Assembly (NCBI GenBank): GCA_949358305.1
Contig: OX442319.1
Span: forward strand, 8,992,001 to 9,052,000
Direction of reading: 5' to 3'
From: Strigamia acuminata
Taxonomy: Eukaryota; Arthropoda; Chilopoda; Geophilomorpha; Linotaeniidae
DNA: 60,000 nt
Both the position numbers and the translations under genes were made by a program. Of this stretch, positions 22,030 to 31,081 are shown in pieces. How positions within the stretch are numbered: the first letter of the stretch is position 1; each line of letters begins with the position of its first letter. The notes under the pieces are model-generated. The model saw only the letters and a list, made by a program, of their open reading frames with translations. It ran no database searches and was not told the origin of the DNA.

Positions 22030-22704
22030 TGCATTCCCTTCCAAGCAAGTATCGCCATGCAGAATCACTACATAAAGAAGGGGCGCATCAAATCTTTACA
22101 ATAAGCTTATAGAAAAAATAAATCTCTTTTAAAATTTTAATATTCAACCAGCTTATCTTAATTCGTATTGAATTTGAGACGGAATTTACCTCGATTTATA
22201 AAGTGATTAAGTTGTAAATAATGAATTTTTTAAGACTTACTTACACAAATGTGTGTTTGTGCATTTTGCTCGTCGAACTCGAACGTGATGTCGACGAAGG
22301 CCAATTGTGGTGTCGTTATTGTGACTGTATAATTGGATGTTTAATCTGAAATAAAGAGGTAAGCAAATTAAATGCACAATTTTCACAAAAATATTTTAAA
22401 AAATAAATTCTCAAAGAAAAATATATATTTTTATTAACATTTTTCTTGTTTTTCCTTTTCTCTATCATTATTCATGTAAAATTCCAAATTGTTCTTGCAA
22501 TTCTAATCGGGCTGAAAGTTTTAGGTGAATAAAATTTTAAAAAAAAATCAATATTTCAATTTTGTTCGTGCTTTTACAACTGTTTAACCTCAATAACACA
22601 CATTTTTAAACTTTTTACGTTTACAGATGGCAGCTGTCAGTTTACAATAGATGCTTCGCTGCATCACAAATTAGTAAATGTACGATGTTTCACTTTTTTT
22701 CGAA
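22030..22704. repeat. Segmental duplication, left copy
   Basis: From AAGTATCGCCATGCAG through ATCACTACATAAAGAAGGGG, CCAATTGTGGTGTC, TAATCTGAAATAAAGAGG to CATCACAAATTA, the sequence recurs in the same orientation at 25185-25830. It continues after the foldback at 24688. Confidence 0.8.
22245..22345 (-). other. Exon-like coding relic in the duplication (copy 1)
   Basis: On the minus strand the acceptor TTTATTTCAG|AT and the donor TGT|GTAAGTAAG bracket 101 bases. One frame reads TTPQLAFVDITFEF and then DEQNAQTHIC up to the donor, which looks coding, but a TAA lies three bases inside the exon in this frame. Not recognised as a known protein. Confidence 0.25.
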
Positions 22705-22712
22705 GGTTTACT

Positions 22713-24687
22713 ATGGTGGCCCAGAAGGGCCATCGTAATTTGTTTAAAAATAGAAAAATTTACACGTGGCCCAAGAGGGCCATCGGCCCAGGAGGGCCAA
22801 AAAAATAAAAAACTTCAAAAATGAAACAATTTCAAAATTTTGGAAAAGCCGTGGCCCAGGAGGGCCATCGACCCAGAAGGGCCACCCAAATTTTTTTCAT
22901 TTTTGATAAAATATCCACGTGGCCCAGGAGGGCCATCGGCCCAGAAGGGCCAAAAAAATAAAAAATTTCAAAAATAAAATTTTTTTGAAATTTTTGAAAA
23001 GCCGTGGCCCAGGAAGGCCATCGACCCAGAAGGGCCATCAAAATTTTTTCTATTTATTGGAAAAAAGTCCACGTGGCCCAAGAGGGCCATGGGACCAGGA
23101 GGGCCATCGGCCCAGGAGGGCCAAAAAAATAAAAAATTTCAGAAATGAAATTTTTTTGAAATTTTTCATTTTTTACTTTTTTGGCCCTCCTGGGCCGATG
23201 GCCCTCCTGGGCCACGTGTAAATTTTTCTATTTATTAGAAAAAAGTCCACGTGGCCCAGGAGGGCCATCGGACCAGAAGGGCCAAAGTCCCAAAACACCT
23301 CAAGATGATCCAAAAACTTCCCACAAACATAAAAACACCACCGAAATGGCTAAATCGCCGTGCACCGTGAGCCAGTTGGGCGGCGTGACAGAGCCCGGTG
23401 CGCCGCATCAAACGTCTTGGCCCGGCCAAGCGTCGAATTCGTCGTTTTGTTCGTCGCGGACTCCGGTTTTCGACGACTGGAGTTTCGGGAGTCCCGTGAA
23501 TTCCGTGAACGGGTCGGGTAACCCTGGTTTCGCGTTTGGCGGGGTCCACGAGTACTTTGCGCAGCCGCAATATCAACATTCGCCCGATTCGGGTGTGGAT
23601 GCGGGCAACAGTCGCCTGATTCGAGCGACGGGGTTTCGGGCTTGGCGTGTGCGGATCATCATCGAGTGTTGGCGGGGAGTCAGGATTGCGGCTCGGGGCT
23701 CGTGCAACACGGATTGAGGCCGCAGATGATGCGTGGTTCGTATGATTGGATGAAAAAAGCGTCGTATATGACACAATTGAGATTTTCAGTCGTTTGAAAT
23801 GCATTTTAAAACGTACAAAGTCACCTTTTTCTTGGGTTTTTATGTTTTAGACGTTTTATTTGATGTTTTAAGCCATTTTTCGTACTCTATTTTTACATTT
23901 TTTGAATGATTTAGCCATTTCGGTGGTGTTTTTATGTTTGTGGGAAGTTTTTGAATCATCTTGAGGTGTTTTGGGACTTTGGCCCTTCTGGTCCGATGGC
24001 CCTCCTGGGCCACGTGGACTTTTTTCCAATAATTAGAAAAATTTACACGTGGCCCAGGAGGGCCATCGGCCCAGGAGGGCCAAAAAAATAAAAAATGAAA
24101 AATTTTAAAAAAATTTCATTTCTGAATTTTTTTTTTTTTTTGGCCCTCCTGGGTCGATGGCCCTCCTGGTCCCATGGCCCTCCTGGGCCACGTGGACTTT
24201 TTTCCAATAAATAGAAAAAATTTCGATGGCCCTTCTGGGTCAATGGCCCTCCTGGGCCACGGCTTTTCAAAAATTTCAAAAAAATTTCATTTTTGAAATT
24301 TTTTATTTTTTTGGCCCTTCTGGGCCGATGGCCCTCCTGGGCCACGTGGATATTTTATCAAAAATGAAAAAAATTTGGGTGGCCCTTCTGGGTCGATGGC
24401 CCTCCTGGGCCACGGCTTTTCCAAAATTTTGAAATTGTTTCATTTTTGAAATTTTTTATTTTTTTGGCCCTTCTGGGCCGATGGCCCTCCTGGGCCACGT
24501 GGATATTTTATCAAAAATGAAAAAAATTTGGGTGGCCCTTCTGGGTCGACGGCCCTCCTGGGCCACGACTTTTCCAAAATTTTAAAATTGTTTAATTTTT
24601 GAAATTTTTTATTTTTTTGGCCCTCCTGGGCCACGTGTAAATTTTTCTATTTTTAAACAAATTACGATGGCCCTTCTGGGCCACCAT
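22713..24687. mobile_element. 2-kb foldback of TGGCCCAGGAGGGCCA units carrying a caudal exon fragment
   Basis: The ends ATGGTGGCCCAGAAGG and CCTTCTGGGCCACCAT are perfect inverted repeats. The arms consist of many GGCCCAGGAGGGCCATCGG motifs separated by AT-rich spacers, and are mirrored on the right. Flanking GGTTTACT (22705-22712) and AGTTTACT (24688-24695) form a 7-of-8 target duplication. The related segment at about 25860-25880 (AAGTTTACTTTAAAATAA) is an unoccupied site. Inner arms (AAAACACCTCAAGATGATC at 23290, mirrored at about 23950) enclose a unique GC-rich core, about 23358-23790, with a caudal-like frame. No transposase. Confidence 0.88.
23358..23790 (+). pseudogene. Captured caudal/Cdx homeobox gene fragment (exon before the homeodomain)
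   Basis: The core encodes, in one frame, a Ser/Gly-rich region with FDDWSFGSPVNS and PQYQHSPDSGVDAGN. A one-base loss near 23605 then moves the reading to the next frame, QSPDSSDGVSG through GLRPQMMRGS to YDWMKKASYMTQ (23741-23776). The Y-[D/E]-W-M-K-K-x-S-Y motif is the hexapeptide found just before the homeodomain in Caudal/Cdx proteins; other Hox classes have YPWM. Similarity stops exactly there and no homeodomain is present, as expected if one exon was captured. GC content is clearly above the surroundings. The frameshift and missing homeodomain make it non-functional as a transcription factor. Confidence 0.72.
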
Positions 24688-25184
24688 AGTTTACTTTAAA
24701 ATAAATTGATAATCTATTGTTAAAAGTATTTCAAAACTTTACAGAAATTTTTTTAACAACATATTGTAAAGACAGTATGTACTCATGTAAACATCGGATA
24801 AAATAATGTAAAAACGTCTAGAATCGGGTTCAAACCGTGTAAAATCGTGCTACATTGGGTTCAAACAGTATAAGAATGCGCAAAAACATGACAAAATGAT
24901 TAAAATCGAAAAAAGAATCGATAAAACTGTAAGCCGTATTAAAAACGAGAGGACACCACGTTAAACCAGTTGGAAAAAATAAATTTCTTTTAAAAATTTA
25001 TTATTCATAAGTAATATCTTAATTCACATTTAATTTGAAGCAAAATTTATTCACCCAAGTAAATGTGCTCATAAACAGACTCGTTCGAATTCAGCAAGTT
25101 TCGTAAAAATTACAAATACCGAAATTCATTCAATTATTTCCTAAAAATCTCAATAACACACGTTTTTAAATCTTTCTACAGTCC
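24688..25184. other. AT-rich continuation of the duplicated segment
   Basis: Follows the foldback with TTTACTTTAAAATAAA, matching 25868-25882. Later, ACAGTATAAGAATGCGC resembles 26033-26049, and the TTAAACCAGTTGGAAAAAAT stretch at 24962-24981 resembles 26123 with the MITE removed. No gene. Confidence 0.55.
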
Positions 25185-26129
25185 TTCCAACCAAGTATCG
25201 CCGTGCAGGATCACTACATAAAGAAGGGGCGCCTCAAATCTTTACAATAAGCTTTTAGAAAAAATAAATATCTTTTAAAATTTTAATATTCAACCAGCAT
25301 ATCTTAATTCGTATTGAATTTGAGACAGAATTTACCTCGATTTATAAAGTGATTAAGTTGTAAATAATGAATTTTTTAAGATTTACTTACACAAGTGTGT
25401 GTTTGTGCATTTCCTCGTCGAACTCGAACATGTCGACGAAGGCCAATTGTGGTGTCATTATTGCAGCTGTATAATTGGATATTTAATCTGAAATAAAGAG
25501 GAAAGCAAATTAAATACATAATTTACACAAAAATATTTTAAATAATAAATTTTCAAAGGGAAATATATATTTTTATTAATATTTTTCTTATTTTTCCTTT
25601 TCTCCCCCATTATTCATGTAAAATTCCAAATTGTTCTTGCAATTCTAATCGGGCTGGAAGTGTTACTTGTAGGTGAATAAAAGTTTTCAAAAAATCAATT
25701 TTTTAATTTTTTTCGTGCTTTTACAACTGTTTAACCTCAATAACACACGTTTTTAAACTTTTTACGTTGTCAGACGACAGCTGTCAGTCAACACTAGATG
25801 CTTCACTGCATCACAAATTAACAAATACCGCAAATGATGTTTTTTGGTTTAACTTTGAAAAAGTTTACTTTAAAATAATGTGAAACTATTGTTAAAAGGT
25901 ATTTCAATACTTTTCAAGAATTTTTTAATAAATTATTATAAAAACGTGTGAACTCATGTAAAATTCGGATAGAATAAAAATCGTGCTATACCAAGTTCAA
26001 ACAGTGTAAAATCGTGCTTTATCGGGTTCAAACAGTGTAAGAATGCTCACAAACATGACAAAATGATTAAAGTCGAAAGAAAAAAATCGAAAAAATTTAT
26101 TATAAATCGGAGGAAACCACATTAAACTA
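25185..26129. repeat. Segmental duplication, right copy
   Basis: Direct copy of 22030-22704 plus 24688-24960 without the foldback, about 85-90% alike by eye. Confidence 0.8.
25391..25487 (-). other. Exon-like coding relic in the duplication (copy 2)
   Basis: Same splice-like boundaries as copy 1 and an open frame from an ATG, MTPQLAFVDMFEF then DEEMHKHTL up to GTAAGT. Small indels relative to copy 1 change the frame near the donor. Unrecognised. Confidence 0.25.
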
Positions 26130-26437
26130 CAGTCCGCGCACGGTATCTTGATGCTAAATTCGTACTGCGCATCCCATTTTGCGCAGACGATTGTCTAATT
26201 CCATTGTCTAATATTAGGCCTAATAATGCGAAAATAAGGTAAATAAACAAAAATATTTTGGTACTGCTGTAAATTACTTTTAATTATGACTTTATTGTTG
26301 TTTATTTACTTTATTTTAGCATTATTAGGCCTAATATTAGGCTTAATACTGCTAAATAACAACTGGAATTAGAAAATCGTCTGCGCAGAATGGGATGCGC
26401 AGTACGAATTTAGCATCAAGATACCGTGCACGGACTA
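26130..26437. mobile_element. Palindromic MITE
   Basis: CAGTCCGCGCACGGTATC at the left end and GATACCGTGCACGGACTA at the right end. The inverted arms run through CTGCGCATCCCATTTTGCGC to the centre, where ATTAGGCCTAATA recurs. TA/TAG-like flanks suggest a Tc1/mariner relative. It interrupts a TTAAAC...GGAAAAAAT junction that is continuous at 24962. Confidence 0.82.
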
Positions 26438-26488
26438 TAGTAGGGGAAAAAAATTTATTTTGTAAATTTAATATTCATAAGCAATATC

Positions 26489-26941
26489 GGCTGTTGTTCA
26501 CTTCTGTCCCAATGTTTGCCATTGTTAGGTCAGGTTAGGTCAGGTCAGGTTAGGTCAGGTCAGGTTAGGTCAGGTTAGGTCAGGTTAGGTCAGGTTAGGT
26601 CAGGTTAGGTCAGGTTAGGTCAGGTCAGGTCAGGTCAGGTCAGGTCAGGTCAGGTCAAGTCAGGTCAGGTTAGGTCAGGTTAGGTCAGGTTAGGTCAGGT
26701 TAGGTCAGGTTAGGTCAGGTTAGGTCAGGTTAGGTCAGGTTAGGTCAGGTCAGGTCAGGTTAGGTCAGGTTAGGTCAGGTCAGGTCAGGTCAGGTCAGGT
26801 CAGGTCAGGTCAGGTCAGGTCAGGTTAGGTCAGGTTAGGTCAAGTTAGGTCAGGTCAGGTCAGGTTAGGTCAGGTTAGGTCAGGTTAGGTGCTGCAACAC
26901 AGTGAAAACACGAAACATTGGGGCAGAAGTGAACTACAACT
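26489..26941. mobile_element. TIR element carrying a TTAGG/TCAGG array, 8-base duplication
   Basis: The ends GTTGTTCACTTCTGTCCC and GGGCAGAAGTGAACTACAAC are inverted repeats. GCAATATC flanks both sides exactly (26481-26488, 26942-26949). The same host sequence is uninterrupted at about 25005 (CATAAGTAATATCTTAATTC), giving an empty site. The only cargo is the pentamer array. No transposase. Confidence 0.88.
26525..26889. repeat. TTAGGTCAGG array
   Basis: About 73 pentamers mixing TTAGG and TCAGG. It is TTAGG-like on the plus strand, the opposite orientation to the array at 2984-3148. Confidence 0.92.
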
Positions 26942-26949
26942 GCAATATC

Positions 26950-28470
26950 TTAATTCATATTTAATTTGAGGCAAAATTTATTCATCTAGTTTCGTAAAAA
27001 TTAAAAACACCAAAATGTTAAATTTTAAAACAGTACTTACCATTGTATGTACAATTTGAAATTCCCATCAGGGAGGAGTGGATGGCTCCGGATTCAGTTG
27101 CGAAAAAATGGCGGTGAGATTTGATTTCAGAATGGTTCGCCTTCTAAATCCTAAAAATATCAAAATTTGTTAAATTATTCTGCAGTTTTTCGACAATTCT
27201 TGAACATATACAATCTTAAATATAGTTTAAGATATACAAACTCAAATTTCCCTCCTCGAAACGAGTGGATGGCTGTGGATTAATTCTAAATACACCACCC
27301 AATGGTTGCTGTTGTCTAACCAGCGCGTCAGAATATGTTCTTTATCCCATAATGCACACTTGATTCTTACTTCCGGTTGCTGTGATTGGCTGAGAACCAA
27401 GCCACTAATGCGCATGCGCGTGACTGTCCCCATTACCACTAGTCCACTACCACCCACCGTGATGTTATTATTGTGAACCCCACAGAAATTTCTTTCAATT
27501 CAGCCATTTTGAAACAGTTTGTTTTTCAAAAATTAAAAATATCGCAATTCAATAAACCATTCCTTAAAATATTGTTAAATTTGAGAAATGTACTTACCAA
27601 ACCATATTATGAACATGAGCAAACTTCATTTTTCATCTGGATGTTATAGCGGGACTGAGGATTCAATTCTTCAAAATGGCGGTGCAATTTGATTTCAACG
27701 TGGTCTGCATTCTTCTAAAGAACAGTTTGTTAAATTATTCAGTTGCACACAGTTCATTCTGAAACATTTATAATCTTAACTATGGTTGAAAAGAAGCAAT
27801 TTGTATTTCCCACTTTGAAATCATTCTAAACATACTGACCAATGGTTGCTCATGTCGTGGCCATCGCGTCAGCTCACATCGCACTGTTCTTCTTCCCACA
27901 AGCGACTACTGCGCATGTGCGCGACTACTGCGCATGTGCGTGACTACCACGTACCGGTTTCAACGTGATGTTAATATTATGAACCCCAGAGAAATTTCTT
28001 TTAAATCAGTCATTTTGAAACAGTTTGTTTCTCAAAAATTAAAAAATATCGCGATTCAATAAGCCATTCCTTAAAATATTGTTAAATTTGGAAAATAAAC
28101 TTACAAATTTGTGTTTTGAACATCTAGGAACTTCATTTTTCATCATGGAGTGGTGGATGGCTGAAAATCAAATCTCTGATAATGGCGGCGAGGTGTGTGA
28201 TTCGCCTTCTGTTTAAAAAAAAACTGAAAATACCAAAATTGGTTTAAATATTCCGCTGTTTTTCAACAATTCTGGAACATTTACAATCTTAAATATAGTT
28301 TAAGATAAACAAAGTCAAATTCCCACCTCGAAACGATTGGATGGCTGAAGATTGATTCTAAATATACAGGCCAATGGTTGCTGCTGTCGTAGTACATCGT
28401 CAGATCACCTCCTGCCAGATCTTGTTCTTCTTCCCATAATGCATTGCGCGATCTGTACTGTGGCTCTAGT
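26950..28470. repeat. Dispersed repeat family, three further copies in tandem
   Basis: Copies at about 26990-27470, 27520-27980 and 28020-28460 share AAATTTGAAAAT-like leaders, TTCATTTTTCATC, ATGGCGG, CATTTACAATCTTAA, CCAATGGTTGCT, CGTCAGA and CTTCCCATAATGCA. Words containing TGCGCATGCGCG / ACTGCGCATGTGCG are repeated at 27409 and 27905. No coding frame is conserved between copies. Confidence 0.65.
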
Positions 28471-28857
28471 TACTATACACTACGGTAGTTAACCAGTTTC
28501 TATGGCAACCGCCGTTTAATTTTGTTGTATCGCATTTCTGTTGCGTTTAAAAGGTGTTAAACTTTCTCAACACTACAAAAGTGGTAGCAGGTGATTTTTA
28601 AAGGTAAAGGAATGTCCATTAATTACGTGTTTTCTTTGTACTAATGTAATTTTTTTCCCATTTATAGTTCTGCGCAAACGTATAACGAAAGTTAGGCCTA
28701 ACTGATCGAATGACATTCTTGATCACCAGGACTCCTTTGGACTGGATTCTTTTTGATAAGGAATCCCAACTAACGTTAGAAAATATTTTTTAAAAAGTTA
28801 AAATCAATTGAAATTTTGTAAATTAATTAAATATTGTTAATTTGAGTGCTGGGTGAA

Positions 28858-29262
28858 ATGATTAGAGTAAGGATTGATGAGGATGTGAAAATAGACAATA
28901 GTGGCGTATTAATTTCTCGAAATGATGTGATAAGCTTGCCTGGCAACACAATAAACAATAGTTCAGTCGTACAATTTGAAAGTGCATTTATTAACCCATA
29001 CTAGAGAAAAACCAAAACTATTCAAGTGCCATTTATGTGCTCATTTCTGTACACACAGTTGGGATTTAAAAGCGCATTTATTAACCCATACTGGAGAAAA
29101 ACCATTCTTGTGTCATGTGTGTGCTTATTCTTGTAGTCAGAAAGGGAATTTAGAGAGACATATTGCAACCCATACTGGATAAAAAATATTCGTGTCATTT
29201 TTGTGCTTTATCTTTTGAACGAAATGATAATTTGCAAACAAAGTTAAAAAAAAGCATACAAT
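28858..29262 (+). pseudogene. Decayed C2H2 zinc-finger gene
   Basis: From the ATG at 28858 a frame of 48 codons (MIRVRIDEDVKID...) runs to a TAG at 29002. In another frame, 28979-29182 encodes the end of one finger (KVHLLTHTREKP), two full C2H2 fingers (CHLCAHFCTHSWDLKAH..H and CHVCAYSCSQKGNLERH..H) joined by HTGEKP, and a stop where GEKP should follow. One base out of frame, CHFCALSFERNDNLQ shows the start of another finger. So there are at least two frameshifts and a stop. An upstream leader (28441-28590), possibly spliced to CATTTATAG|TTCTG at about 28669, may be its 5' UTR. DNA-binding family by structure; not functional as it stands. Confidence 0.75.
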
Positions 29263-29506
29263 GCAAAAATTACATTGTTAAGTTCACATTTTGTAATTGT
29301 TAACATTTTAGTTTTGCACTTATTTAAGCCTGCTGTTTGTATAATTTTCTAACTTTATTTCCATTTTGTTCATGCATTGTTACAACTCAATTTAATATAT
29401 TAATAAAATACGAATTTATTCAATGATAATAATAATTTTGAATTCAATGGCACGAGATACATGACGTGTAAGTATGGATAAAGTAAAATTAAATAAGAAT
29501 TTCAGT

Positions 29507-29631
29507 TCAGCTGACCCCTTGGCTTTCCTGCATTGCCTGAGACTTGACTTCACAATCACCATCATAAAATTTTTCTAAAATAGACTTCAAAAACTCACTT
29601 GCTAGTTTGTTTCTACATTTAAAATAATTAT
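29507..29631 (-). other. Possible terminal exon, unrecognised
   Basis: On the minus strand the acceptor CACACACAG at 29632 opens 41 codons ending in TGA at 29507: NYFKCRNKLASEFLKSILEK followed by FYDGDCEVKSQAMQ and SQGVS. The composition looks coding. The last ~45 bases recur near 34975-35025 downstream of the second tandem paralogue, on the same strand, in altered frame. It could be the end of a lost gene. No upstream exon found. Confidence 0.3.
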
Positions 29632-29914
29632 CTGTGTGTGTTGATGTATACGTAGAATAATAAATACATATTATTTATCCTGCTTTTCAATATATCTTTA
29701 GTATTTAATAACTACAAAATTGTAATTCTAGGACAATTTCCTAAGAACGAGAAGCGCATTTTCGTTGCCGTGACTTAATTCCGTTAAAACAAAACGTAAA
29801 AGTAGCGAAAATACACGTTTATATGACGTTGTTCTAAAATTAAGACTTATATTTAACCACTTTTTGTCAGTCAGCCACACCATACCAACACGTTAATTCC
29901 ATAAGTTTGTCGTC

Positions 29915-30554
29915 ATGCCGTGCAGAAAATTACCAGAAAGTCTTGAAAATTTATGTATAAATACGGTAATCAGTAATCTCGATACGATGCAAGATAAACT
30001 AGAGAACCAACCTTCCGCAATAGTCGATAACATACGTAGTCGACTAGATGAAATGCAACGTACCCGTTCCAATCCACCGCTGAATCCAAACATTTTTATA
30101 CGTGAAAGCACCAGATCATTACGCCGTTTGAGCCAATTTGGTCTCAACGTGATTCCTGTGCTGGACAAAATAACCCGGGTTTGTAGGAACCTTCAATATT
30201 TAAGCTTACAACGATTTTCGAAAGAACCAGACATTCCTCCCATAAGTCTAATCCAACTACTAAAAAACTTGCCACAAATTCGATACTTAAACTTAAAGGA
30301 TAGAAAAGAAATCACGGATCGAGTTGTAGCTACAATCGGTGAAAATTCATTCCATTAATGTAAGCTCGATCATTGCGTTGTTGGAAATGCAAAATCCGTT
30401 CAAAGAGTTGTTCTGCTTTTATTGTGATAATATCGATTCTAATATTCCTGAAATTCAGAAGTACGTGAAGAGCAAGAACTTGGATGTGCATATTACAGAC
30501 TATTATGACAGCATGTGTCGTATCAGTCTAGCAGACTTTTTTGATGACTGGTAA
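29915..30554 (+). pseudogene. LRR-like gene with a frameshift
   Basis: From the ATG at 29915, 147 codons include Leu-rich motifs (LCRNLQYLSLQRF-like and LLKNLPQIRYLNLKD spacing), ending at a stop at 30356-30358. An overlapping frame one base out takes over at 30339 (HSINVSSIIALLEM) and runs to 30554 (ISLADFFDDW). Together they make one continuous ~210-residue protein with a single extra base near 30335. AATAAA lies at 30615 and 30625. The spacing resembles the C-terminal LRR part of F-box/LRR proteins, but no F-box is seen. Either a recent pseudogene or a sequencing error. A GTAAGC at the stop could alternatively be a splice donor, but the second frame needs no intron. Confidence 0.6.
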
Positions 30555-30852
30555 GGATGAGTTCATTTCAATTACTGCTTATCGCAAGAGCGACGTTAGC
30601 ACAACATGTATTAAAATAAAGTGAAATAAAAGTTACGTTATTGTGGCAGATAGTAAAAAAAAAACCTAAGAACACGCAGTAGATCATCAAAGCATTATAT
30701 TTTTTTCCATACCATCATTACAGATAACCAGCCCACTGCCATTGCTATTGGTTGGTACAAAATCGTACAAAACGACATTTGTGGAAGCCACGATACCCAG
30801 TCGCTTGAATTTTGCTTTTCGTAACATCTGTTTAACAAGAGAATCTTAAGTG

Positions 30853-30934
30853 GTAAATATATTTGATTTATAAAACAAAGTTTTTTATGCTTTTATTTAA
30901 AAATGTTTTTTTCTTTCTTTCGATTTCTTCATAG
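30853..30934 (+). other. 5'-UTR intron of tandem paralogue 1
   Basis: Donor AAGTG|GTAAATATA and acceptor GATTTCTTCATAG|CGG. The same 80-odd-base intron precedes paralogues 2 (about 33250-33330), 3 (about 35540-35620) and 5 (about 39350-39430), so the leader arrangement was copied with the genes. Confidence 0.6.
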
Positions 30935-31081
30935 CGGTGTATTTTTTTGTTTTCGTACCATACTACGGCATTGATTCGTCGGCGTTTTACAATATACGTT
31001 ATTGCAACGTACGAAACAATAACGTTCTCATATATAACAGACACAGCTGTGAATTCAAAGCAATTTCAAATTCGGCTAGAA

